DNA of 5,326 nt, from NCBI GenBank assembly GCA_049315745.1, contig JBMOJO010000248.1, positions 1 through 5,326 on the forward strand. Direction: 5' to 3'. The notes under the pieces are model-generated. The model saw only the letters and a list, made by a program, of their open reading frames with translations. It made no database searches and was not told the DNA's origin. Made by a program: the position numbers and the translations under genes. Positions within the stretch are counted from its first letter, which is position 1. Each line of letters starts with the position of its first letter. Shown here piece after piece: positions 1 through 5,245 of this stretch. This DNA is from JADJPL01 sp049315745 (lineage in GTDB: Bacteria; Bacteroidota; Bacteroidia; Chitinophagales; Saprospiraceae).

Positions 1-29
1 TCATTGATTTTGCGAAGCAAAATCAATGA
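1..29. repeat. Perfect palindrome with GCGAAGC tip (left repeat module, hairpin A)
   Basis: Positions 1-13 and 17-29 are perfect reverse complements (arm TCATTGATTTTGC) around a GAA triloop at 14-16, so the tip reads GCGAAGC (12-18). The arm starts at the first base of the window, so the true stem may be longer. The tip heptamer is identical to that of the long hairpin at 5131-5197, and the arms are similar (TCATTGATTTTGC against TCATGATTTCGC). I read it as part of a dispersed palindromic repeat. Transcriptional termination of an off-window gene is an alternative, but no U-run follows the stem. Confidence 0.75.
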
Positions 30-57
30 ATCGGGCGCGCCTTCAATATGAAATTTC

Positions 58-72
58 GCCGCCGCAGGCGGC
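58..72. repeat. Small GC-rich hairpin GCCGCC-GCA-GGCGGC (left repeat module, hairpin B)
   Basis: A 6-bp perfect all-GC stem (58-63 with 67-72) closes a GCA triloop. On the minus strand it is followed by GAAATTTC and, 39 nt after its last base, by the GCTTCGC tip of the palindrome at 1-29. The right-hand element shows the same arrangement at 5107-5121 and 5161. It lies only 28 bp upstream of the transporter start codon, so it would sit in or beside the 5' leader of that gene. I found no TAnnTTTG promoter element between 1 and 100, so the transporter promoter is either unrecognised or upstream of the window. Confidence 0.65.
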
Positions 73-100
73 AACTGCTTTACCATAAAAATACAATGTC

Positions 101-1012
101 ATGGATATTGATGCAATCAGGATTAATTTCAACCCGGAGCAACTTGGCATGCTCAACGGCTGTTTGGCCTTCATTATGTTTGGCGTTGCGCTGGATTTGC
201 GGCTGGAACAGTTTGCTGAAATCTTTCGCAAACCGGGCATATTGCTGGCCGGTATGTTTTCCCAAGTGATTCTGCTGCCCTTGTTTTCCCTGGTGCTCAT
301 TCTCGTGCTCCAGCCGCCCATGAGCTTGGCGACAGGTATGCTGCTTGTAGCTGTGTGCCCGGGCGGCAACGTTTCGAATTACGCGACGCACCTCTCCAGG
401 TCGAATACCGCGCTTTCCGTAACGCTGACGACGCTTTCCACCCTCCTCGCGGCGTTGAGCACTCCATTTTTGTTCGAACTGCTGCTTCCCCTGTTACCTT
501 ATCGGGATCCTGCAGAAAGTCGTTTGGCTGTGGATGCCCTGGAAATGGTACAGGCAATCGTAGGATTAATTCTTTTGCCGCTGGTTGCGGGATTTATCTT
601 TCGACAGCTCTTGCCCGGCCTTGCAGAACGACTGCTTGTGCCTGTACAACGCTTATCCATGCTGATCTTCATCGGATTTGTCGTCGTTGCGGTGTTCGGC
701 AACCTTCAAAATATCGCACGTTATCTGCACCTGATTTTTTTTCTGGTGTTGGCCCATAATACCCTTGCGCTGTTATTGGGGTATGCGTGGGCGAGGCTGA
801 TTGGGTGTAATGAGCCCGACGCCCGCACCATTGCCATTGAAACCGGCATCCAGAATTCGGGGCTGGCGTTGTTGCTTACATTTAATTTTTTTGGCGGACT
901 GGGCGGTATGGCACTGATAGCTGCCTGGTGGGGGGTATGGCACCTGGTTTCTGCTTTTGCGCTTGCGATGTACTGGAGGCACAGGGGGATCCCGGAAAGG
1001 CAAAGCAACTGA
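101..1012 (+). CDS. Bile acid:sodium symporter (BASS/SBF) family transporter
   Basis: A 303-aa inner-membrane protein made almost entirely of hydrophobic segments (about nine or ten, from roughly residues 12 to 290). Family landmarks are clear: CPGGNVSN at 86-93, followed by the polar LSVTLTTLST stretch at 105-114, and ETGIQNSGLA at 247-256. By analogy with structurally known bacterial ASBT homologues, N93, S106, T110, E247 and Q251 are the likely sodium ligands, spaced as in the family. Such proteins couple sodium entry to uptake of organic anions; the bacterial substrate (bile-acid-like compounds, pantoate, keto acids or others) cannot be told from sequence. The start is well fixed: an in-frame TAA at 86-88 leaves ATG 101 as the first possible start. 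The length is normal and the C-terminus ends in a short basic tail. It is convergent to fabG and shows no operon partner in the window. No Shine-Dalgarno sequence is evident. Confidence 0.93.
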   Translation: MDIDAIRINFNPEQLGMLNGCLAFIMFGVALDLRLEQFAEIFRKPGILLAGMFSQVILLPLFSLVLILVLQPPMSLATGMLLVAVCPGGNVSNYATHLSRSNTALSVTLTTLSTLLAALSTPFLFELLLPLLPYRDPAESRLAVDALEMVQAIVGLILLPLVAGFIFRQLLPGLAERLLVPVQRLSMLIFIGFVVVAVFGNLQNIARYLHLIFFLVLAHNTLALLLGYAWARLIGCNEPDARTIAIETGIQNSGLALLLTFNFFGGLGGMALIAAWWGVWHLVSAFALAMYWRHRGIPERQSN

Positions 1013-1353
1013 GGCGGAGGGATTGGAGGGCAAGCTTTTTTCCCGAAATTCCTTTCAGTGGCAGGGGATGGGCTACAGGAATCCGTTTGGATCGCGGAAA
1101 AGCTTGCCCCCGCGCCGTCCAGGTCAGTGCCCGAGTCGGAAACCGCTATAAGATAGTTTCGCCCGGGAAGCTGACCTGAGCATTGTCCAGCTTGAGGCGG
1201 CCAATCTAATACTGCGGGGGCAGTGTCCTAACAAGCAGCTACCTGTTCCCCGGGTTGTCTTCAACGTTGTAGGTAAACCCCTGCGCAAACAGCTTATCGC
1301 CGGTCCCCGACAATCAGGATTTTGATGCGTTGATGGACACGAACCGGCAATGA
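1013..1353. other. Convergent intergenic region with inverted repeats, no convincing gene
   Basis: This 341-bp gap separates the 3' ends of the transporter and fabG, so both transcripts must end here. It holds a 12-bp inverted repeat (1028-1039/1098-1109), an 8-bp one CAGGTCAG/CTGACCTG (1120-1127/1171-1178), a 5-bp GC hairpin ACTGC-GGGG-GCAGT (1211-1224) and a 6-bp pair GCCGGT/ACCGGC (1299-1304/1343-1348). None is followed by a clean T-run on either strand, so I do not call an intrinsic terminator. One plus-strand reading frame stays open for 57 codons (1152-1322, stop at 1323-1325) without a usable start; it could be a gene remnant or chance. Confidence 0.6.
1028..1109. repeat. 12-bp perfect inverted repeat forming an 82-nt imperfect stem-loop
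   Basis: GGGCAAGCTTTT at 1028-1039 is the exact reverse complement of AAAAGCTTGCCC at 1098-1109. Inside, the stem can continue with CCG (1043-1045) against CGG (1095-1097) after a 3-nt bulge, and with ATTCCT (1048-1053) against AGGAAT (1077-1082). The smaller hairpin ATCC-GTTT-GGAT (1081-1092) competes with that last pairing. It begins 16 bp after the transporter stop codon and may act as a 3'-end structure for that transcript, although no U-tract follows. Confidence 0.55.
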
Positions 1354-2097
1354 TCAGGTGTGCAAAGCGCCGCAAACGCTGATCGTCTGGCCGGAAACGT
1401 AGGAGGAAAGGTCAGAGGCCAGGAAGACGCATAGGTCTGCTACCTCTTCGGCTTTGCCAAAACGTTTCATGGGGATGTTGGCGAGGTAGGCATCGCGGGT
1501 CTGGTCGTTGAGCTGGTCGGTCATGTCGGTGGCGATGAAACCTGGGGCAACAGCGTTGCACCGGATGTTGCGGGAGCCCATTTCTTTGGCGATAGATTTG
1601 GTGAACCCGATGATGCCGGCTTTGGAAGCAGCATAGTTTGCCTGTCCGGCATTGCCCGTGATCCCAACAATAGAACTCAGGTTGATAATGGATCCCCCGC
1701 TGCGCATCATTGGCCGAAGGGCATGCTTGGTGAGGTTGAAAACCGATTTGAGGTTGGTGTGGATGACCTTGTCCCACTGTTCTTCGCTCATGCGCAGCAT
1801 AAGGGTATCCTGGGTAATCCCTGCATTATTGATGAGCGTATCAATTTTGCCAAAGTCCTGCAGCACCGCTGCTACGAGGGCTTCCGCTTCCTGGAAGGAG
1901 GAGGCATCCGAGGGATAGGCCATGACTCGGGTACCCAGCTGGCCCAGGGTATCTGCCAGCGCGATGGCTTGTTCCGCGGAGGAGCGATAGGTGAACGCCA
2001 CCTCGGCCCCCTGTTCGGCAAAGCGGCGGACGAGGGCCGCACCTATACCACGGGATCCGCCGGTGATGAGGGCGGTTTTTCCTGATAATAGCTTCAT
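1354..2097 (-). CDS. fabG: 3-oxoacyl-[acyl-carrier-protein] reductase FabG (SDR family)
   Basis: A 247-aa cytosolic short-chain dehydrogenase/reductase of the length usual for FabG (about 244-248). FabG performs the NADPH-dependent reduction of 3-oxoacyl-ACP to 3-hydroxyacyl-ACP in type II fatty-acid elongation. Visible landmarks are the Rossmann cofactor loop TGGSRGIG (12-19), D64 of the SDAS segment, NNAG (90-93), and the catalytic set N115, S142, Y155 and K159 (YAASK). APGFIATDM (184-192) and a C-terminal FLASDLSSYVSGQ stretch (225-237) are also typical. The C-terminus ends VCGALHT where many FabG proteins have VDGGM; I take this as lineage variation. ATG 2097 overlaps the uvrA stop codon by 4 bp (ATGA), which suggests translational coupling, and no separate promoter is apparent. 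An SDR acting on another substrate cannot be fully excluded, because genomes often carry several FabG-like paralogues. Confidence 0.92.
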   Translation of the reverse strand: MKLLSGKTALITGGSRGIGAALVRRFAEQGAEVAFTYRSSAEQAIALADTLGQLGTRVMAYPSDASSFQEAEALVAAVLQDFGKIDTLINNAGITQDTLMLRMSEEQWDKVIHTNLKSVFNLTKHALRPMMRSGGSIINLSSIVGITGNAGQANYAASKAGIIGFTKSIAKEMGSRNIRCNAVAPGFIATDMTDQLNDQTRDAYLANIPMKRFGKAEEVADLCVFLASDLSSYVSGQTISVCGALHT

Positions 2098-4949
2098 GTT
2101 TTATCGAGTTTTTCCTTTAAAAATAAGGCTGTGAAAGAGCTTTCGACTTTGGCGAGCCCCTCGGGTCGTCCCTGGAACAGCAGTTGGCCTCCTTTTTCCC
2201 CACCTTCCGGCCCCAGGTCAATGACCCAATCAGCCGACTTGATGACTTCCTGGTTGTGTTCCACGACCACGACCGTGTGCCCCTGTTCCACGAGCGCATT
2301 GAGGGCATCGAGCAGTTTGCGGATGTCGTGGAAGTGCAGCCCGGTGGTGGGCTCGTCAAAGATAAACAGACAATGCGCACTGACGCGCTCCTGGCCTAAA
2401 AATGCGGCGAGCTTGACCCGCTGGGCTTCGCCTCCGGAGAGGGTGCTGGAGGACTGGCCGAGTTGTACATACCCGAGCCCGACGTCCTGCAGGGGCTTGA
2501 GGCGCTGGGCGATATCCCCTTCCCCGGCAAAAAAACCTATTGCTTCGTCTATGCTCAGTTGTAGGATTTGGTAAATATTCCGGTGTTTATATTCTACTTC
2601 CAGGACTTCTTCTTTGAAGCGTTTGCCATTGCAGACTTCGCAGACCAGGCGCACATCGGCGAGGAACTGCATTTCAATGACCTGTTCGCCTTCCCCCTTA
2701 CATGCATCACAGCGGCCCCCGTCCACATTGAAGGAAAAGTGCTTCGGTTTGAAGCCCCGGATTTTGGATAATTGCTGATTGGACATCAGCTCCCGTATGC
2801 CATCATACGCTTTTACGTAGGTGACCGGATTGGAGCGGGAGGATTTTCCGATCGGATTTTGGTTGACCATTTCGACTTGGTGGACCAGGCGGAGGTCGCC
2901 TTCGAGGCAGGTGAATAGACCGGGGGCTTTGGGGTGGGGCTCTCCCAGGTGCTTTTTCAGGGCAGGGTAGAGGATTTGGCGGATAAGCGTCGTTTTGCCC
3001 GAACCCGATACCCCACTGATGACGGAGAAGGCTTTTAACGGAATTTGGACGTCGATATCCCTGAGGTTATTTTGACGTGCGCCGCGGATCCAAATGGAAT
3101 GGGCGAAATCCCTTCGTTTTGCCGGTAAGGGGATCGTCATCCGGCCGCTCATATATTTGGCAGTGAGGCTGTCGCCTGCTTCGGTGTAGATTTTCTCATA
3201 CGGCCCGGCAAATATCACTTCTCCGCCATAAATCCCTGCTGCGGGGCCGATATCAATAAGGTAGTCGGCATTCTTGATCAGGTCTTCTTCATGTTCGACG
3301 ACAATGACCGTATTGCCGAGGTCCCTGAGCCGCCTGAGCACTCCGACGAGGCGTTCGGTATCCCTCGGGTGCAGGCCTACGCTGGGTTCGTCGAGGATAT
3401 ACATAGAAGAGGTGAGGTTGCTGCCCAGCATCCTCGTAAGGTTGATGCGTTGGGTTTCGCCCCCGGACAGCGTGGACGAGATGCGGTCCAGTGCGAGATA
3501 GCCCAGGCCAAGTTCGCACATAAAGCGGAGGCGGGACCGGATTTCCAGTAAAAGGCGTTTCCCAACCTGCGCGTCGAAGGGGTCCAGCTCCAGATGATCG
3601 AAGAAGCGCGCAAGGTCGCCGGCAGGAATATCGGTCAGCGCGGTGATATCCTTTCCCCCAATTTTCACATAAGTGGCCTCTTTGCGCAGGCGGCCGCCTT
3701 CACAGACCGGGCAGGGTGTCCTGCCGCGGTACCTGGCCAACATGACACGGTTTTGTACTTTATAGAGTTTTTCTTCCAATTCCCGGAAAAAAGCGGAAAT
3801 CCCAGCCACATATTCGTTGCCGTTCCACAGCAGGGTACGTTGGGCTTTGGTCAAGTCCTGGTAGGGGGTATGTACGGGAAAGCCGAAACGGTGCGCCTGC
3901 TCCAGGAATGCCTCGAGCCAGAGCCCGTGTTTTTCCCCTTTCCAGCACGCAACCGCACCGTCATATACAGAAAGGGACTTGTCGGGAACGACTTTTCCCT
4001 CTTCTATTCCCATGACCTGGCTAAACCCTTCACAGGCCGGACAGGCACCATAGGGATTGTTGAAGTTAAACAGTTGCGGGGTCGGTTCGATAAATACCAG
4101 CCCGTCCAGCTCAAAACGGTTGGAAAAAGGCTTTAATGGCTGACCGGCAACAGCGACCAGGCATTCCCCCTCGCTTTCGTAAAAGGCCGTCTGGACTGAA
4201 TCGGCGATCCGGCGCTTATTGTCTTCTTCCCCGTGCCTTACCGCAAAGCGGTCTATCAATACTAAAATTTCGGCCTGTTGTTCTGCCAGCATCTCCAGGG
4301 ATATACCCAGAAGCGGATCTCCGCTCTCCAGGAAATCTTGAATATCGGATAAGGCCCCGCTTTTGAAAAAGCGCGTGTAGCCCTTCTGGAGGAGCAAGCC
4401 CAGCTCCTGCGATAAGGTACGGTGCCGATATTTATAAGGCAGGGGGATGAACAATTCGACCCGCGCGCCTTCAGCAAACGTATGAATGTAGTCGGCGACA
4501 TCGGCGACCTCGTGCTTTTTTACCAATTCACCGGATACAGGGGAGTAGGTCCTGCCGATACGGGCAAAAAGCAGGCGCAGATAGTCGTAGATTTCGGTCA
4601 GCGTGCCAACGGTAGAACGCGCATTTGCGCTGGAAACTTTTTGCTCAATGGCTATGGCCGGGCAGATCCCCTTGATGTAGTCGAGGTCGGGTTTCTTCAT
4701 CCGCATCAGGAATTGACGCGCGTAGGAGGAAAGGCTTTCTACATAGCGCCGCTGGCCCTCGGCAAACAAGGTGTCCATGGTCAGGGAAGATTTGCCGGAA
4801 CCCGATACCCCGGTTACCACCACAAATCTGTTCTTTGGAATGGCCAGGTCTATATTCTTCAAGTTGTTCGAACGGGCACCTTTGATAAAGATCACGTGGC
4901 CCTCATTCTCGGCCACAGGCGCTGCCGTTGCTGATTGTTTCCCCGGCAT
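2094..4949 (-). CDS. uvrA: Excinuclease ABC subunit UvrA
   Basis: A 951-aa cytosolic DNA-repair ATPase, close to the usual length (E. coli UvrA is 940 aa). UvrA dimers recognise bulky DNA lesions and load UvrB in nucleotide excision repair. It has two ABC modules: Walker A GVSGSGKS (47-54) with signature LSGGE (494-498) and Walker B ILDEP (518-522), then Walker A GVSGSGKT (646-653) with LSGGE (837-841) and FDEP (864-867). YVESLSSYARQFL (69-81) and ARSTVGTLTEIYDYL (110-124) are classic UvrA. The UvrB-binding region should lie at about 131-245. The second zinc module is complete (C747, C750, C770, C773), and CPVCEGGRLR is at 413-422. The first zinc module has only CPAC (303-306); the upstream CPxCG pair is replaced by FSNRFELDG (275-283). 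An N-terminal tail of about 16 residues precedes the conserved core, and ATG 4949 is supported by a promoter just upstream. The downstream neighbour fabG overlaps by 4 bp. Confidence 0.97.
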   Translation of the reverse strand: MPGKQSATAAPVAENEGHVIFIKGARSNNLKNIDLAIPKNRFVVVTGVSGSGKSSLTMDTLFAEGQRRYVESLSSYARQFLMRMKKPDLDYIKGICPAIAIEQKVSSANARSTVGTLTEIYDYLRLLFARIGRTYSPVSGELVKKHEVADVADYIHTFAEGARVELFIPLPYKYRHRTLSQELGLLLQKGYTRFFKSGALSDIQDFLESGDPLLGISLEMLAEQQAEILVLIDRFAVRHGEEDNKRRIADSVQTAFYESEGECLVAVAGQPLKPFSNRFELDGLVFIEPTPQLFNFNNPYGACPACEGFSQVMGIEEGKVVPDKSLSVYDGAVACWKGEKHGLWLEAFLEQAHRFGFPVHTPYQDLTKAQRTLLWNGNEYVAGISAFFRELEEKLYKVQNRVMLARYRGRTPCPVCEGGRLRKEATYVKIGGKDITALTDIPAGDLARFFDHLELDPFDAQVGKRLLLEIRSRLRFMCELGLGYLALDRISSTLSGGETQRINLTRMLGSNLTSSMYILDEPSVGLHPRDTERLVGVLRRLRDLGNTVIVVEHEEDLIKNADYLIDIGPAAGIYGGEVIFAGPYEKIYTEAGDSLTAKYMSGRMTIPLPAKRRDFAHSIWIRGARQNNLRDIDVQIPLKAFSVISGVSGSGKTTLIRQILYPALKKHLGEPHPKAPGLFTCLEGDLRLVHQVEMVNQNPIGKSSRSNPVTYVKAYDGIRELMSNQQLSKIRGFKPKHFSFNVDGGRCDACKGEGEQVIEMQFLADVRLVCEVCNGKRFKEEVLEVEYKHRNIYQILQLSIDEAIGFFAGEGDIAQRLKPLQDVGLGYVQLGQSSSTLSGGEAQRVKLAAFLGQERVSAHCLFIFDEPTTGLHFHDIRKLLDALNALVEQGHTVVVVEHNQEVIKSADWVIDLGPEGGEKGGQLLFQGRPEGLAKVESSFTALFLKEKLDKT

Positions 4950-4971
4950 GAACGGTTTTTGTTTTGTGCGG

Positions 4972-5002
4972 CAAAATTACATAATCTTTATTAACCCACA
5001 AT
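4972..5002 (-). promoter_or_regulatory. Bacteroidota-type sigma promoter for uvrA-fabG
   Basis: On the minus strand, TAATTTTG (4979 down to 4972) matches the Bacteroidota -7 consensus TAnnTTTG exactly. An ATTG (5002 to 4999), a weaker match to the -33 TTTG/TTG box, lies exactly 19 bp upstream, the expected spacing. Transcription would start near 4965-4968, leaving a leader of roughly 16-19 nt that is A-rich (ACAAAACAAAAACC) and has no Shine-Dalgarno motif, as is common in this phylum. This supports ATG 4949 as the uvrA start. Confidence 0.7.
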
Positions 5003-5005
5003 AAA
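4987..5005. promoter_or_regulatory. Candidate operator: TTTATT-N7-AATAAA dyad over the -33 region
   Basis: TTTATT (4987-4992) and AATAAA (5000-5005) form a perfect 6-bp inverted repeat with a 7-bp spacer. It covers the -33 box and most of the spacer of the uvrA promoter, so a bound repressor would block the polymerase. Being pure A/T, the dyad could arise by chance. No known SOS box was recognised, so the regulator is unnamed. Confidence 0.25.
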
Positions 5006-5106
5006 TCCATTAAATACGCCTGCCAATCCGCTCCACCTTTTATACCGATAGCCTTACCTCAAGCAGTAAATGGCCTCCCACAATGGGGTTGTGTAAAAAG
5101 GTTTTT

Positions 5107-5121
5107 GCCGCCTTCGGCGGC
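5107..5121. repeat. Small GC-rich hairpin GCCGCC-TTC-GGCGGC (right repeat module, hairpin B)
   Basis: A 6-bp all-GC stem closes a TTC triloop on the plus strand, which is a GAA triloop on the minus strand. It lies just inside the left terminal repeat of the 5083-5245 element and is followed by AGAATTTTC. It is the counterpart of the hairpin at 58-72: TTGCCGCCTNCGGCGGC is shared when that region is read on the minus strand. Confidence 0.65.
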
Positions 5122-5130
5122 AGAATTTTC

Positions 5131-5197
5131 TTTGGATGTAGGCTTGTTTTTCATGATTTCGCGAAGCGAAACCATGAAAAACAAGTCTAAATCCAAA
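5131..5197. repeat. 67-nt long hairpin with 32-bp arms and GCGAAGC tip (right repeat module, hairpin A)
   Basis: Positions 5131-5162 pair with 5166-5197 around a GAA triloop (5163-5165). Of 32 pairs, 29 are Watson-Crick; the exceptions are at 5138, 5142 and 5156, and 5142 with 5186 is a G-T wobble on the plus strand. The tip GCGAAGC (5161-5167) matches the one at 12-18. Such a long, nearly perfect palindrome could extrude as a cruciform or fold in single-stranded DNA or RNA. It lies at the centre of the 5083-5245 element. Confidence 0.75.
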
Positions 5198-5245
5198 TAT
5201 TATTTGGCATGAAGCGTTATGAAAATACTTTTTACACAACCCCAT

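Larger units (their letters stand above)
5083..5245. mobile_element. 163-bp MITE-like element with 18-bp perfect terminal inverted repeats
   Basis: ATGGGGTTGTGTAAAAAG (5083-5100) is repeated as its exact reverse complement at 5228-5245. Between the ends there is no convincing coding sequence, only nested hairpins (5107-5121, 5131-5197, 5193-5207). If the true ends are the GGGG/CCCC runs (5085 and 5243), the flanking AT on each side could be a 2-bp target duplication; because AT is self-complementary it also counts as part of the inverted repeat, so the boundary is ambiguous. I cannot assign an insertion-sequence family. A single transcript would fold into a closed multi-branch structure, so a structured RNA or a cruciform-forming repeat is the main alternative. 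It sits about 80 bp upstream of the uvrA promoter and does not interrupt a recognisable gene. Confidence 0.6.

Noticed and set aside
48..269. 73-codon plus-strand frame starting in the left repeat
   Set aside because: It overlaps the transporter in another frame and would translate through the GC hairpin; the BASS protein explains this DNA fully.
1028..1109. Intrinsic terminator for the transporter gene
   Set aside because: The loop between the 12-bp arms is 58 nt, and a C-rich run instead of U residues follows the right arm; only an inverted repeat is reported.
1124..1375. 83-codon minus-strand frame between fabG and the transporter
   Set aside because: The product is rich in Arg, Ser, Cys and Pro, has no recognisable motif and overlaps the fabG 3' end; it looks like chance openness.
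3594..4136. Plus-strand open frame of 180 codons opposite the middle of uvrA
   Set aside because: Antisense shadow of the UvrA insertion region; no promoter, start context or recognisable domain.
4422..4934. Plus-strand open frame of 170 codons opposite the 5' part of uvrA
   Set aside because: It is antisense to a highly conserved UvrA sequence with intact Walker A and UvrB-binding regions, and its product shows no family features; openness follows from uvrA codon use.
4895..4949. Alternative uvrA start at the GTG codon of residue 19 (HVIFIKGARS)
   Set aside because: It would remove the non-conserved tail, but the promoter with a short A-rich leader directly before ATG 4949 makes the ATG the simpler choice.
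5054..5245. 63-codon minus-strand frame across the inverted-repeat element
   Set aside because: It reads through both terminal repeats and the long palindrome, so its sequence is dictated by the repeats and not by a protein.
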